The position numbers and the translations under genes were made by a program. From DASWTL01 sp035575925 (GTDB lineage: Bacteria; Bacteroidota; Bacteroidia; Sphingobacteriales; Sphingobacteriaceae): a stretch of DNA of 64,000 nt. Positions 51,129-60,327 of this stretch are shown one piece after another. The stretch's first letter is position 1. Every line of letters begins with the position of its first letter. Location of the stretch: the NCBI GenBank assembly GCA_035575925.1, contig DATLXK010000040.1, forward strand, positions 50,291 through 114,290, written 5' to 3'. The notes under the pieces are model-generated. The model worked only from the letters and a program-made list of their open reading frames with translations. It had not been told where the DNA came from and made no database searches.

Positions 51129-51632
51129 TTACTTCCCTCTTTGTTGGGCATCAATAATCGTTTTACTTACCTCATCTACAAGAGTTTTAGCCGCGGTTTG
51201 TAATTTGGCATCATCGCTGTAATTCAGATCAAAAAGCATATGCTTTTTCTTTCGCTGGTACGTGTATTCGAGGTAATAGTGCGGGGAATTTATCGGGCGT
51301 TTGGGATCCTGCCGGCCTTCAATAGCTTCCGGGAAATTCCAAAAGCCCAGATCAGCTGCTTTTCTGTGAAGATATAGAAGGTCGTCTTTTGTAAGCTTTA
51401 CCTTGGTGTTGATCAGTGAGTCCCGTTCATTTAAATACCGGTACTCCCCAGTTTTAGAATTATACTGGTTCACCAGATCGGTACCTAATCCGTATTTTAG
51501 CGTGATAGACTCAAATTCTGAAAATTTGTACGGAGCATTCTTGATCATGATTCCGTAATAATATATACAATACACCAGGAATGGTATTGCAATACAAACC
51601 GCCAGAAACCATTTTTTAGTTTTATCGCTCAT
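51129..51632 (-). CDS. Hypothetical single-pass membrane protein
   Basis: The 167-residue protein has a basic N-terminus and one transmembrane helix (about 8-27), followed by a hydrophilic domain containing HRKAADLGFWNFPEAIEG and YLEYTYQRKKKHMLFDL. It looks like a small membrane-anchored alpha/beta domain of periplasmic or cytoplasmic side. It starts 2 bases after the symporter stop codon on the same strand and is probably translated from the same mRNA. Function unknown. Confidence 0.75.
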   Translation of the reverse strand: MSDKTKKWFLAVCIAIPFLVYCIYYYGIMIKNAPYKFSEFESITLKYGLGTDLVNQYNSKTGEYRYLNERDSLINTKVKLTKDDLLYLHRKAADLGFWNFPEAIEGRQDPKRPINSPHYYLEYTYQRKKKHMLFDLNYSDDAKLQTAAKTLVDEVSKTIIDAQQRGK

Positions 51633-51634
51633 CG

Positions 51635-53032
51635 TTAACCGCCTATTTTTGCTTCTGTTAGGTCATCAGCCGCTTCATTACTCAAAGGTTTAAATTCTTT
51701 TTCCCATTTAGCTATAACTATGGTTGCCAGGCAATTCCCAATTACATTTACAGATGTTCTTGCCATATCCATTAACTCATCAATTCCCAGAATAATAAAA
51801 ATTGGCCACACCGGCATTCCGAATGATGAGGCTGTTCCCAGTAGTATTACGAGGGATGCCCGCGGTACACCTGCCACTCCCTTACTGGTAAGCATTAATG
51901 TAAATACGATAACAAGCTGCTGGCTAAAAGTAAGGTTCATTCCGGCAGCTTGTGATACAAATATGGAAGCCAATGAAAGATATAAAGTTGTCCCGTCGAG
52001 ATTAAAACTATAACCGGTAGGCATTACAAAAGCTACAATCTTTCTCGGAACTCCCATTTTTTCCATATTCTCCATCGCACGCGGCAATGCGGCCTCTGAA
52101 CTTGTAGTGGCAAAGGCGATGGATACAGGACCAGCTATTGCCTGTAAAAACTTTTTTATTGGTACACCAACAATCAGGGCTATCGGTAATAACACCCCTA
52201 AAAGAAATACCAATAATGCAACATATAATGTAATAAGCAGCTGGAGAAGATTAAGAAGGATTCCCAATCCCATATGCCCAACCGTATAGGCAATAGCTGC
52301 ACCAACACCGATCGGAGCAAAGTACATCACAATGTTCGTAAATTTAAACATCACTTCTGATAAGCTTTCAGCAGCTTTCAACATGGGCATACGTTTGTCC
52401 TCACGCACCATCGCCAATGCAATACCGAAAATGATACTGAAGATTACAATTTGCAGAATTTGTCCCTCGGCTATAGATTTAGCTATATTTTCAGGAAAAA
52501 CATGTAGAATTATATCATTGAACGTTTGAGGGGGCACTACAGGTAATTCTTCCTGAACACCAGGAGGCAATTTGATACCCACACCTGCCTGTGAAATATT
52601 AATAGCTGCTAACCCTATAAATAGGGCTATTGTGGTAACAACCTCGAAATAAAGAATCGACTTCCACCCCATCCTTCCCACCTGTTTAAGATCTGCGTGA
52701 CCAGCTATTCCATATACTAGAGTTGCAAAAAGCAACGGCGCAACAATGGCTTTGATCAGCTTCAGGAATACTTTGCTCAAAACCTGAAGTTTCATGCCTA
52801 TTTCAGGATAATCATGACCAATCTCAGCACCTACAACCATGGAAATCAGTATCCATGCAGTAAGAGAACGTTTTTTGAACCCATAAATAATTAAGCCTGC
52901 TATAGCCAACCACCTGGAAAACAATAAAGCCGTTTCATTAACAGGCAATATGTTATAGTAGCTGAAAAAGGTAAGAATAGCCGCTATTGAAATAGTAACG
53001 ATGGGCACAAAGCCGAAGTTTTTATAGGTCAT
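51635..53032 (-). CDS. Dicarboxylate/amino acid:cation symporter
   Basis: This DAACS-family carrier takes up C4-dicarboxylates or acidic amino acids with sodium or protons. It shows TTSSEAALPRAMENMEKMGVP (the Ser-rich hairpin), GYSFNLDGTTLYLSLA (substrate/cation motif) and the later TSKGVAGVPRASLVIL hairpin. The start should be the ATG at 53032, giving 465 residues: a TTG-started frame at 53056 would overlap the promoter's -7 box at 53054-53061. The partner gene at 51129 follows it immediately. Confidence 0.9.
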   Translation of the reverse strand: MTYKNFGFVPIVTISIAAILTFFSYYNILPVNETALLFSRWLAIAGLIIYGFKKRSLTAWILISMVVGAEIGHDYPEIGMKLQVLSKVFLKLIKAIVAPLLFATLVYGIAGHADLKQVGRMGWKSILYFEVVTTIALFIGLAAINISQAGVGIKLPPGVQEELPVVPPQTFNDIILHVFPENIAKSIAEGQILQIVIFSIIFGIALAMVREDKRMPMLKAAESLSEVMFKFTNIVMYFAPIGVGAAIAYTVGHMGLGILLNLLQLLITLYVALLVFLLGVLLPIALIVGVPIKKFLQAIAGPVSIAFATTSSEAALPRAMENMEKMGVPRKIVAFVMPTGYSFNLDGTTLYLSLASIFVSQAAGMNLTFSQQLVIVFTLMLTSKGVAGVPRASLVILLGTASSFGMPVWPIFIILGIDELMDMARTSVNVIGNCLATIVIAKWEKEFKPLSNEAADDLTEAKIGG

Positions 53033-53053
53033 AGCTATCCATAATTTATCTAA

Positions 53054-53084
53054 CAAAAGTAATTAATTAGATTTACGCTGCAAA
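53054..53084 (-). promoter_or_regulatory. Promoter of the symporter operon
   Basis: On the minus strand TTTG (plus CAAA at 53081-53084), 19 bases, then TACTTTTG (53054-53061) fit the Bacteroidota consensus. It ends about 22 bases before the ATG at 53032 and decides that start over the longer frame. Confidence 0.7.
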
Positions 53085-53097
53085 TCAAGAGCGGCAG

Positions 53098-53604
53098 ATG
53101 AAGCCAGAGAAATTAATCACCATAAAAAGAGAATTATCCGGAAGAAGCGTACATGAATTAACCGATCTGTGCCTTCGATTGGCTAAATACAAAAAAGAGA
53201 ACAAGGAGTTGCTTAACTATCTGCTTTTTGATGCGGATGATCCTTTAATGTATGCCGGACAAGTGAAAGTATTTTTAGAAGACGATTTTAAAACCTTGCA
53301 AAAACATTCTTATTATAGTACTAAAAGTTTAAGAAAAATATTGCGCATTATAAATCGGCACGCTAAATATACCGCTTCAAAAACGGTAGAATTGGAACTG
53401 TTGATCTGGTTTTGCAATAACTTTTTAACTTATGCTGATACAAAATCATCTCATAAACCCCTGCATGCAATTTTCACAAGACAATTTCAAAAAATTCAAA
53501 ACTTAATCCCCAAACTTCACGAAGATCTGGCTTTTGATTACCAAAATGAATGTAACCAATTGGTTGATGGAGCGAGAAAACAATTAAGATGGTTTGATAA
53601 ATAG
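53098..53604 (+). CDS. Hypothetical helical protein
   Basis: The 168-residue protein is rich in Lys, Glu and Leu and predicted helical throughout (LTDLCLRLAKYKKENKELLNYLL; LRKILRIINRHAKYT). It has no signal peptide, Cys cluster or catalytic motif. It stands between the symporter promoter, with which it is divergent, and the ECF sigma gene 82 bases downstream. Function unknown. Confidence 0.7.
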   Translation: MKPEKLITIKRELSGRSVHELTDLCLRLAKYKKENKELLNYLLFDADDPLMYAGQVKVFLEDDFKTLQKHSYYSTKSLRKILRIINRHAKYTASKTVELELLIWFCNNFLTYADTKSSHKPLHAIFTRQFQKIQNLIPKLHEDLAFDYQNECNQLVDGARKQLRWFDK

Positions 53605-53685
53605 AATTGTCTGATAGCAACCTAATTTATGAAACAACTGTAACAAAGGCTCTAATCTCTATCTAATACCAGGAAACAATTTATA

Positions 53686-54180
53686 GTGGATAAAGAAGCG
53701 CTTTTCAAAGAAATTTTCAGGGCTAACTCTAAAAAAATATATCACCTATGTTATGGTTATACGGGCGATAATGATTCCGCTAATGACCTGATGCAGGAAA
53801 CATTTATGAAAGTTTGGCAAAATCTGGATAAGTTCAGAAACCAGGCTTTGATTTCAACCTGGATTTATCGTATTGCTGTTAATACCTGCCTTTCTTATTT
53901 ACGTGTTGAAAAGAGGCAGGCAAAAGACGAACTAACAGATAATATTATTGAGAACAGGTCTGAGGAGGTCTCTGAAAAAAACGACCATATAGCACAATTA
54001 TACAAATGCATTGCCCAACTGGAAGAAAATGAGCGTATTATAATTACGATGGTTTTAGACGAGATTCCTTACTCTGAAATTGCTGAAATATCGGGGATAT
54101 CTGAAGGGAATTTACGCGTTAAGATTCATCGCATTAAAACAAAACTTACTGAACTCTATAACAAATATGAAAGATTTTGA
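53686..54180 (+). CDS. ECF-type RNA polymerase sigma factor
   Basis: The 164-residue protein has sigma region 2 (residues about 15-85: YGYTGDNDSANDLMQETFMKVW, FRNQALISTWIYRIAVN) and region 4 (about 105-160: LDEIPYSEIAEISGISEGNLRVKIHRIK, a helix-turn-helix). It starts at GTG 53686, with AGGA about 12 bases upstream. It overlaps the next gene by 14 bases, which suggests translational coupling to a regulator of the sigma factor. The promoters it reads cannot be deduced from this window. Confidence 0.94.
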   Translation: MDKEALFKEIFRANSKKIYHLCYGYTGDNDSANDLMQETFMKVWQNLDKFRNQALISTWIYRIAVNTCLSYLRVEKRQAKDELTDNIIENRSEEVSEKNDHIAQLYKCIAQLEENERIIITMVLDEIPYSEIAEISGISEGNLRVKIHRIKTKLTELYNKYERF

Positions 54181-54775
54181 GGCACTGAAAGATATATGGC
54201 GCAACCAGGTTGAGCATTCGGAAATCAGGCCGGAGGATGTTCTGAAGAAGGTTAAGCAATCAAAAAAATTATTAGCTAACAAGCTATTGCTGGAAGTTAT
54301 TGCTGTGGTTACAGCTATTGTTATTTTAAGCTACGCATGGATAATACTTTCTTTTACAATGTGGACAAGTCATGTTGCCATTGGAATATTTATTTTGTGC
54401 TGTATCTATGTAATGTTTAAACAATTCAGTGATTATAGAAAGATTACTGACAATGCTTTATTATTAAACAGGCCGAAAGAGTATATTACTTATCTTAAAT
54501 CATACAAACAAGATCGGTATATCCTAAATACACAAAAATACCGCACATATAGCATTTTATTCAGTATGGGATTTATACTGTTTTTTGTCGAGATATTATT
54601 TATCGCTGAATTATGGGTAACAGTACTGGCTATATTATTTACCTTATTTTGGTTCTATTACTGCTATTTCGTTCTTATGAAGAATTATATAAGAAAAGAA
54701 GAAAACCGATTAGATGATATGATTACAAATCTGGAAAGGGTTGAGAAGCAATTTTCAGATGAAAAGTTGGTGTGA
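54167..54775 (+). CDS. Membrane protein coupled to ECF sigma (possible anti-sigma)
   Basis: From the ATG at 54167 the protein has 202 residues. A soluble N-terminus of about 40 residues (FEALKDIWRNQVEHSEIRPED) is followed by four hydrophobic segments in two pairs (about 45-90 and 125-175) and a charged C-terminal coil. The open frame extends to 54080, but an upstream start would lie deep within the sigma gene. The position and overlap suit an anti-sigma or partner factor; no zinc-binding anti-sigma HxxxCxxC motif is visible, so the assignment is by context only. Confidence 0.72.
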   Translation: MKDFEALKDIWRNQVEHSEIRPEDVLKKVKQSKKLLANKLLLEVIAVVTAIVILSYAWIILSFTMWTSHVAIGIFILCCIYVMFKQFSDYRKITDNALLLNRPKEYITYLKSYKQDRYILNTQKYRTYSILFSMGFILFFVEILFIAELWVTVLAILFTLFWFYYCYFVLMKNYIRKEENRLDDMITNLERVEKQFSDEKLV

Positions 54776-54788
54776 TATTTTTAATAAG

Positions 54789-55430
54789 CTATTTGCTTTT
54801 CTTATCATTGCTGTCTTCCTCTTTTATTTCTTTTACTGAAAAACTGTTACCGCGTAAATTATATTCAAGAACTTTATTACGTGCGTTTTTTTCTGCATCA
54901 CTTTCCTCAACAACAGGAAATTCTCGCATCAGTTTCCCATCTTTTACATAAACGGAATCATTTCCTTTATAACCCTTTTTCATTGAACCGCTTAATGACG
55001 GGAAAGTGATTTTTTGCCCATTACCCGAATTATTGAATTCATATACATACATATTCAGATGTGAGCCCTCTCCCTCACCTTCTGCCTGGATAAAAATTTC
55101 CGGGTTTCCATCCGAATCCATATCCATATTCCAGGCATCCTGTAGTACACCGTCAAGCGGGGCATTTGTTGTTTTAAATTCCAGACGTGTAGAATCTGAC
55201 CTGAGTATCATGTAAACACCTGAAGTTTCTGAACCCCTGCCCCAGCTTACCACATCAAAGGTTAAGCCTGGTTTTACTTCGATAGCTTTATGAAAACGAA
55301 AAGGTGGCTGTATCTTATTTTCTACGATAGCCGGTGTATTTATCTTAGAAACATTTTGATCAGCAGTGGTACAACCTGAAAAAATCATAGTACTAACCAT
55401 TGCAATAGCTGTAATTATTTGCAGTTTCAT
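54789..55430 (-). CDS. Hypothetical lipoprotein
   Basis: The 213-residue protein has a lipobox (SGC, near residue 20) after a hydrophobic signal, then a beta-rich domain containing DMDSDGNPEIFIQAEGEGEG, a Ca-binding-like Asp-rich stretch as in FG-GAP and VCBS modules. The C-terminus is strongly charged (KEEDSNDKKSK). It is 9 bases downstream of the GH20 stop on the same strand, so it is probably co-transcribed with the hexosaminidase. Function unknown. Confidence 0.7.
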   Translation of the reverse strand: MKLQIITAIAMVSTMIFSGCTTADQNVSKINTPAIVENKIQPPFRFHKAIEVKPGLTFDVVSWGRGSETSGVYMILRSDSTRLEFKTTNAPLDGVLQDAWNMDMDSDGNPEIFIQAEGEGEGSHLNMYVYEFNNSGNGQKITFPSLSGSMKKGYKGNDSVYVKDGKLMREFPVVEESDAEKNARNKVLEYNLRGNSFSVKEIKEEDSNDKKSK

Positions 55431-55439
55431 AATATGAAA

Positions 55440-57743
55440 TTAATAAAATAATATAGATTCAGGAATTTCGGTTTTAGGCCTTCCAGGCTGGCCCATAAAT
55501 ACTTTAAGCTCTGATTGCCCTCCTATCTGGAATGATCGTACCTGTATTTTATGAAATCCTGCAGAAAGATTTACTGCCCCCGTTAACTCAAAAGCAGTAT
55601 GCTTTCCATCATTATCTACCACTACCATATCATCAATCAATAATTGAGAGCCGTCGTCTGACAGTGTTGAAAACGTATAAATTCCAGATTGCCCAATATT
55701 AATATACCCGTTAAAGATCATCCCATAGCTGCGAACTTTATTTCTTCCCTTGCTTAAGTCAATTTGAGTAACAATTCCTCGTTCTTCCGCACGGGTAGAA
55801 TCCAAATTTGAAGCAAGATCAACTTCCCCCGGTATATAATAATATTGAATACCCGGGCGGCGCCACATAGGGTTAACCGGTTTAAGCGGAGATTCATTAC
55901 TTACAATTGTTGTTGTTACTGCACTTCTTTTCCCGGATGGGGTAATTACCATTGTTTTAATAATACGTCGTTCATTCTGGGGAATTATTATTTGAACCGG
56001 AGCTTCATATATTTGATCAGTTTCCCTTGGTAGATAACCATTTATAGTATAATAAATTTTAGCTCCTTCAACCGGGGCTTTCAAATCTAACGTGTAACCG
56101 GATCTTATTATGGTGGTGTCTTTTGCTCCAATAGCTACAGGTACACGGTAATGAGTTTTAGTCTGATCGATTCTGGCAAGGTGCCTGGGTACACGTTGCT
56201 CAGAGAATTCTGTAAAATTCTTTTTCTCAGGAAGTGTCCATGCGATTTCAGAAAGCGACAATATGCGTGGAAGTATCATATACTCCACTTTTGCTGGCGT
56301 TTTCATGTATTCTGTCCAAACATTGGCCTGCACTCCAATAATGTATTTTTGAAATTCAGGAGCCAAATTTACAGGCGTGGGATTATAGCTATAAGCATGT
56401 TCAAGTGTTGATAAACCATGTATAGTTACCGGCTCCTGCACCGCATTACCCTGGTAGTGATCAAAATACATATGTGAACCGGGTGACATAATAGCATCAT
56501 GCTGCATTTTAGCTGCTGCAATTCCTCCGCTAACTCCCCGCCAGCTCATTACTGTTGCATTAGGAGCAAGTCCTCCTTCTAATATTTCATCCCAGCCAAT
56601 AATCTTTCTGCCTTTTGAGTTTACAAATCGCTCTATACGCTGAATAAAATAAGACTGAAGCTGATGTTCATCTTTAAGATTATTATCGGCTATACGTTTT
56701 TGACAGTATTTACATTTCTCCCAACGCGTTTTCGGCGCTTCGTCCCCTCCTATATGAATATACTGGCTTGGAAAAAGCATCATCACTTCCGTTAATACAT
56801 CCTGAAGAAAATTAAAGGTATCTTCTTTACCTGCACAAAAAATATCATGAAAAACACCCCAACGCTCCGATACTTTAAAATTAGCCAGATCATCGCCACA
56901 ACCAAGCTGAGGGTAAGCGGTTAAGGCAGCTAATGAATGTCCCGGCATTTCAATTTCAGGAATAACATTTACATATTTTAATGCAGCATAAGCAACTATA
57001 TCTTTCACCTCCTCCTGAGTATAGTACCCTCCGTAAGGTGTACCATCATAATACTGAGGAATCCGGTCGTGATAGTGACCTATAAGCGTTTGATCTCGAA
57101 ATCCTCCGACGCGTGTGAGCTTGGGATATTTCTTAATCTCTATTCTCCATCCCTGGTCTTCCGTTAAGTGCCAATGAAAGGTATTTAATTTATAGTAGGC
57201 GATAAGATCAATATATTTTTTTATAAAGGGAACCGGAAACATGTGTCTTCCTACATCCAGATGTAGTCCACGGTATTTGTACCGGGGTTCATCTGTTATT
57301 TGGGCACAAGAAATTTTCGGAGCTGCTTCTTTTTGCAGTGGCAACATTTGCATTAGTGTTTCCATACCATAAAATAATCCTGCATCTCTCCCCGAAACGT
57401 TTATTTGATTTGGAAGTATGGAAAGGGTATACCCTTCCGGATTTGTACCCTGGTAAGGGAGCGAAGAAAAATTAATTATAGCTTTTGGAGCCTGAATAAA
57501 TGCTTTTGCAACGGGCAGATCTAAAAAATAATTATCCTTTAAAAAATCGCGAAAAAGCTCCGCTACCCTCCTGTCGGATTCATTACCATATAATATACCA
57601 GCTTCTTTACTAAATGTAAATTGTCCGCCTGTAACATAGATGGAATTAGGCGCAGGAATTACACCCAAATTAGGGTTACCGGATTGTGAATAAACGGAAT
57701 TGATGGTACAAAATAAAAAAAGTAGCGAAAATAAGTTTCTCAT
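55440..57743 (-). CDS. Beta-N-acetylhexosaminidase (GH20) with PA14-like domain
   Basis: The 767-residue exported enzyme (signal ending SVYSQ) removes terminal N-acetylhexosamine. The order is: a GH20 N-terminal domain (about 25-150), a GH20 TIM barrel (about 150-510, with HLTEDQGWRIE, the catalytic pair D334-E335 in IGGDEAPKTRWEKC and WRGVSGG), a short chitobiase C-terminal domain (about 540-615, IYYTINGYLPRETDQIYE) and a PA14-like domain (about 630-760, GIYTFSTLSDDGSQLLID). A GH18 chitinase lies 5 kb away. It probably works on chitin oligomers or glycoconjugates in the periplasm or at the surface. Confidence 0.93.
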   Translation of the reverse strand: MRNLFSLLFLFCTINSVYSQSGNPNLGVIPAPNSIYVTGGQFTFSKEAGILYGNESDRRVAELFRDFLKDNYFLDLPVAKAFIQAPKAIINFSSLPYQGTNPEGYTLSILPNQINVSGRDAGLFYGMETLMQMLPLQKEAAPKISCAQITDEPRYKYRGLHLDVGRHMFPVPFIKKYIDLIAYYKLNTFHWHLTEDQGWRIEIKKYPKLTRVGGFRDQTLIGHYHDRIPQYYDGTPYGGYYTQEEVKDIVAYAALKYVNVIPEIEMPGHSLAALTAYPQLGCGDDLANFKVSERWGVFHDIFCAGKEDTFNFLQDVLTEVMMLFPSQYIHIGGDEAPKTRWEKCKYCQKRIADNNLKDEHQLQSYFIQRIERFVNSKGRKIIGWDEILEGGLAPNATVMSWRGVSGGIAAAKMQHDAIMSPGSHMYFDHYQGNAVQEPVTIHGLSTLEHAYSYNPTPVNLAPEFQKYIIGVQANVWTEYMKTPAKVEYMILPRILSLSEIAWTLPEKKNFTEFSEQRVPRHLARIDQTKTHYRVPVAIGAKDTTIIRSGYTLDLKAPVEGAKIYYTINGYLPRETDQIYEAPVQIIIPQNERRIIKTMVITPSGKRSAVTTTIVSNESPLKPVNPMWRRPGIQYYYIPGEVDLASNLDSTRAEERGIVTQIDLSKGRNKVRSYGMIFNGYINIGQSGIYTFSTLSDDGSQLLIDDMVVVDNDGKHTAFELTGAVNLSAGFHKIQVRSFQIGGQSELKVFMGQPGRPKTEIPESILFY

Positions 57744-57795
57744 TTTTCGGTTAGTTACAATTTTAAAGAAAAGACACGAGGAAGAACTAATAGGT

Positions 57796-58389
57796 TTACC
57801 TGAACTGTATACCTACCTTTTTTCCGGAAATATTTTCGAGCATGGGCTTAAATATGATCAATGCATTTTCCCGGGTCTTTCCCAAAATATTCATTTCCTT
57901 TGCATTTTCCAGTATCCTCCGTTCAGCAATTTTATAAATATCTTCTACCATGTCTTTAGCATCGCTTGGAAACCATGCGCCAGAAACATCATAAACCCGT
58001 GAGCGCTGGTGGTCTAATTTAGCATAACATATTTCAGGTAGCGGAAGAAAAACAGTTAAAGAATCTTCCGTCGAAATAATATCAGACTGCTTTACTTTGG
58101 TAAGATCAATACAACCTGTAACCTCACCTGCTGCTACAAACAAAATACGCTGAGCAGGGAGAAATGTGCGAATTTCTTTTTTCTCTAAAACATCCTTCAT
58201 CGAATACTTCACCAGTTCTAGTTTTCCCATATTGGTTATTTTCTCTATCATTACATCTTCGGTTAAAGATGTTCTTGTTTCGAAAAATTGCTTTTTCAAA
58301 TAAAAAAACAAGAAAATCAGGAAAAGCAAAGTTATTGCAGAAAAAATTAGGGTAAGAGCGGTACGTGTACGGATGACTGGTTTCAGCAT
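57796..58389 (-). CDS. DUF4230 family membrane-anchored protein
   Basis: The 197-residue protein has one N-terminal transmembrane helix (about 12-30) and an extracytoplasmic domain recognisable as DUF4230: KLELVKYSMKDVLEK, ILFVAAGEVTGCIDLTKV, FLPLPEICYAKLDHQRSRVYD. Members are common in Bacteroidota and of unknown role. It lies 52 bases upstream of the GH20 gene on the same strand. It is not recognisably a partner of that enzyme. Confidence 0.85.
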   Translation of the reverse strand: MLKPVIRTRTALTLIFSAITLLFLIFLFFYLKKQFFETRTSLTEDVMIEKITNMGKLELVKYSMKDVLEKKEIRTFLPAQRILFVAAGEVTGCIDLTKVKQSDIISTEDSLTVFLPLPEICYAKLDHQRSRVYDVSGAWFPSDAKDMVEDIYKIAERRILENAKEMNILGKTRENALIIFKPMLENISGKKVGIQFR

Positions 58390-58534
58390 ATCTGAAATTA
58401 AGCAACTTTTATAGAATTATTACAAGCCTTGCAAGCAACTAGTTATTCTCGCATCCGACTTAGCAATTATATGAATATAATATAATTCCCATCACCAAGC
58501 CGGAGACGATAGTACTCACAATTGAATGCTGATG

Positions 58535-58663
58535 CTATTCTTTGGATTCTTTTGTACTGTCAACAGTCGTCGCCTTAACAGTACTTTTTTTATGCGGCCG
58601 CTTTTTACCAAAACTGCCTATAGTAATTTTTCCTTTTTTAGATTTTTTATCGCCTTTTCCCAT
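58535..58663 (-). CDS. 30S ribosomal protein bTHX
   Basis: This 42-residue, highly basic protein (MGKGDKKSKKGKITIGSFGK, then KRPHKK) matches the Bacteroidota bTHX family of the small ribosomal subunit, whose members share an MGKGD start and a GKI..GS/TYG..RP..K core. The C-terminal tail TTVDSTKESKE is acidic and variable. It is easily missed because of its size. It lies on the minus strand between trxB and the DUF4230 gene. Confidence 0.75.
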   Translation of the reverse strand: MGKGDKKSKKGKITIGSFGKKRPHKKSTVKATTVDSTKESKE

Positions 58664-58713
58664 AATAATTAATTTTAATATTTATTCAACGTAACATGAC
58701 AGATAAAGTTTAT

Positions 58714-59670
58714 TTATTCTACTGTCATATGTTCTTTTGCTGCAAGATATCGTTCTGCTTCAAGTGCAGCCATACAACCTGTTCCTGCTGCGGTAACTGC
58801 CTGCCGGTAGATCTTGTCCTGGGCATCGCCACATGCAAAAACACCTTCAACATTAGTCTGGGTAGTATCGGCTTTAGTAATTAAATAACCCACATCGTCC
58901 ATCTCCAACCATTCCTTAAAGATGTCTGTATTAGGCTTATGCCCAATGGCTACAAAAAACCCCGTTACCGGGATAATGGTTTCGGAATTAGTATTTTTAT
59001 TAAACACCCGGATGCCGGTAACATTTTGTCCATTACCTACTATCTCTTTAGTTTCTGTGTTATAGTGTATTTCTATGTTTTTGGTATTATTCACCCTGTG
59101 TACCATCGCTTTTGAAGCACGAAATTCGTCACGACGTATTAGCATGTGAACTTTATTGCACAGTTTAGCCAAATACGTGGCTTCCTCGGCAGCCGTGTCG
59201 CCCGCCCCTACTATGGCTACATCCTGTCCTTTAAAGAAAAAACCATCGCAAACCGCACAGGCTGAAACCCCAAAACCATTATATTTTTGCTCGCTTTCTA
59301 ATCCAAGCCATTTTGCTGTAGCACCTGTAGCAATGATAACCGTATCGGCGGTAACGGTTTTATTTTCGTCTATAACTACCTTATGAGGAGCGCCGGAAAA
59401 ATCAACGGAAGTAGCATATCCAAAACGAATACTTGTGCCGAACCGTTCTGCCTGTTTACGCAGATCTTCCATCATTTCAGGTCCCATAATACCATCCGGA
59501 TATCCGGGAAAATTTTCAACATCCGTGGTTTGGGTTAACTGTCCTCCGGGAACTATACCTGTATATACTACGGGCTTAAGATCAGCTCTGGCTGCATATA
59601 TGGCGGCTGTATAACCAGCAGGGCCCGAACCTATGATCAGGCATTGAACGTGTTCTGTTTCTTCTGACAT
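58714..59670 (-). CDS. trxB: Thioredoxin-disulfide reductase
   Basis: TrxB passes NADPH electrons through FAD to thioredoxin. The 318-residue protein has GSGPAGYTAAIYAARA (FAD), the redox-active pair CAVCDG near residue 140, GAGDTAAEEATYLAKL (NADPH) and GVFACGDAQD near the end. The length is typical of the low-molecular-weight type. The preceding promoter sits 17 bases from the start. Confidence 0.97.
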   Translation of the reverse strand: MSEETEHVQCLIIGSGPAGYTAAIYAARADLKPVVYTGIVPGGQLTQTTDVENFPGYPDGIMGPEMMEDLRKQAERFGTSIRFGYATSVDFSGAPHKVVIDENKTVTADTVIIATGATAKWLGLESEQKYNGFGVSACAVCDGFFFKGQDVAIVGAGDTAAEEATYLAKLCNKVHMLIRRDEFRASKAMVHRVNNTKNIEIHYNTETKEIVGNGQNVTGIRVFNKNTNSETIIPVTGFFVAIGHKPNTDIFKEWLEMDDVGYLITKADTTQTNVEGVFACGDAQDKIYRQAVTAAGTGCMAALEAERYLAAKEHMTVE

Positions 59671-59686
59671 TTGATTTATTTGTTTA

Positions 59687-59717
59687 CAAACTTAATGCAT
59701 TGCATGCTGAGTGACAA
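59687..59717 (-). promoter_or_regulatory. Promoter of trxB
   Basis: On the minus strand TTG (plus CAA at 59715-59717), 20 bases, then TAAGTTTG (plus CAAACTTA, 59687-59694) fit the Bacteroidota pattern. The transcription start would be about 10 bases before the ATG. Confidence 0.65.
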
Positions 59718-59749
59718 TACACTTTTATCAGCCAAATATCAGGAAAGCA

Positions 59750-60295
59750 CTATTGAGCAGCAAGATTATTTACATCTAATCCGAAAAGGCTCGTTTTATT
59801 TAAATTAGCTTGAACTTGCCAGTAATTACTGCCACCGTTTAACACAACCACGACACCAAGAAGCCAGTTGGCGGGCTTTTCGGATTTTGATTTGTAATTA
59901 TCTTTTAACAAGCAGCTTATGTAAACTATTTTATCGCCGTCCTCTGTGTAATATCCAAAATACTGCCTGACAAAGCGCCCCAGATTATCATGAATAACAG
60001 GCCCTCTATCTCCGCCCTGATTTAATTTTAATGCGTTTACCCCTTTGAGATCTTTAGCTAACAGTTTTTCGGCTTGTTCAATGTCTTTATTGGAAGGTGT
60101 AAACCGTTTATCACTAGAAATTTCAGATAAAAATGGCAGCATAAAATCTTTTGAAAACACAACACCTTCAAAAGTTTTTGATTTTACGTAAGTATGAACT
60201 GAGGATCGTTTTTCTGAAAAACTAATATGCTGAGCAGAAACGGCTTGGGTTATAAAAAAGGTCATACACAGTAGCCAAAGATTTTTTGATACCAT
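59750..60295 (-). CDS. Hypothetical secreted protein
   Basis: From the ATG at 60295 (a second ATG lies at 60310) the protein has 181 residues with a signal peptide ending near AVSAQ. The mature part has no motif I recognise. It contains GDRGPVIHDNLGRFVRQYFGYY and ends with LFGLDVNNLAAQ, without a sorting domain. It is between trxB and an M19 dipeptidase on the same strand. Function unknown. Confidence 0.7.
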   Translation of the reverse strand: MVSKNLWLLCMTFFITQAVSAQHISFSEKRSSVHTYVKSKTFEGVVFSKDFMLPFLSEISSDKRFTPSNKDIEQAEKLLAKDLKGVNALKLNQGGDRGPVIHDNLGRFVRQYFGYYTEDGDKIVYISCLLKDNYKSKSEKPANWLLGVVVVLNGGSNYWQVQANLNKTSLFGLDVNNLAAQ

Positions 60296-60327
60296 AATGC
60301 ACAAACGCATTTATTTATTCTAAAGTA

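Noticed and set aside
49347..57743. A dedicated chitin utilisation locus joining GH18 and GH20
   Set aside because: The two enzymes are 4.5 kb apart, separated by a transporter, a sigma factor and a plus-strand block, and no SusC/SusD pair is present. Functional cooperation is possible but not a defined locus.
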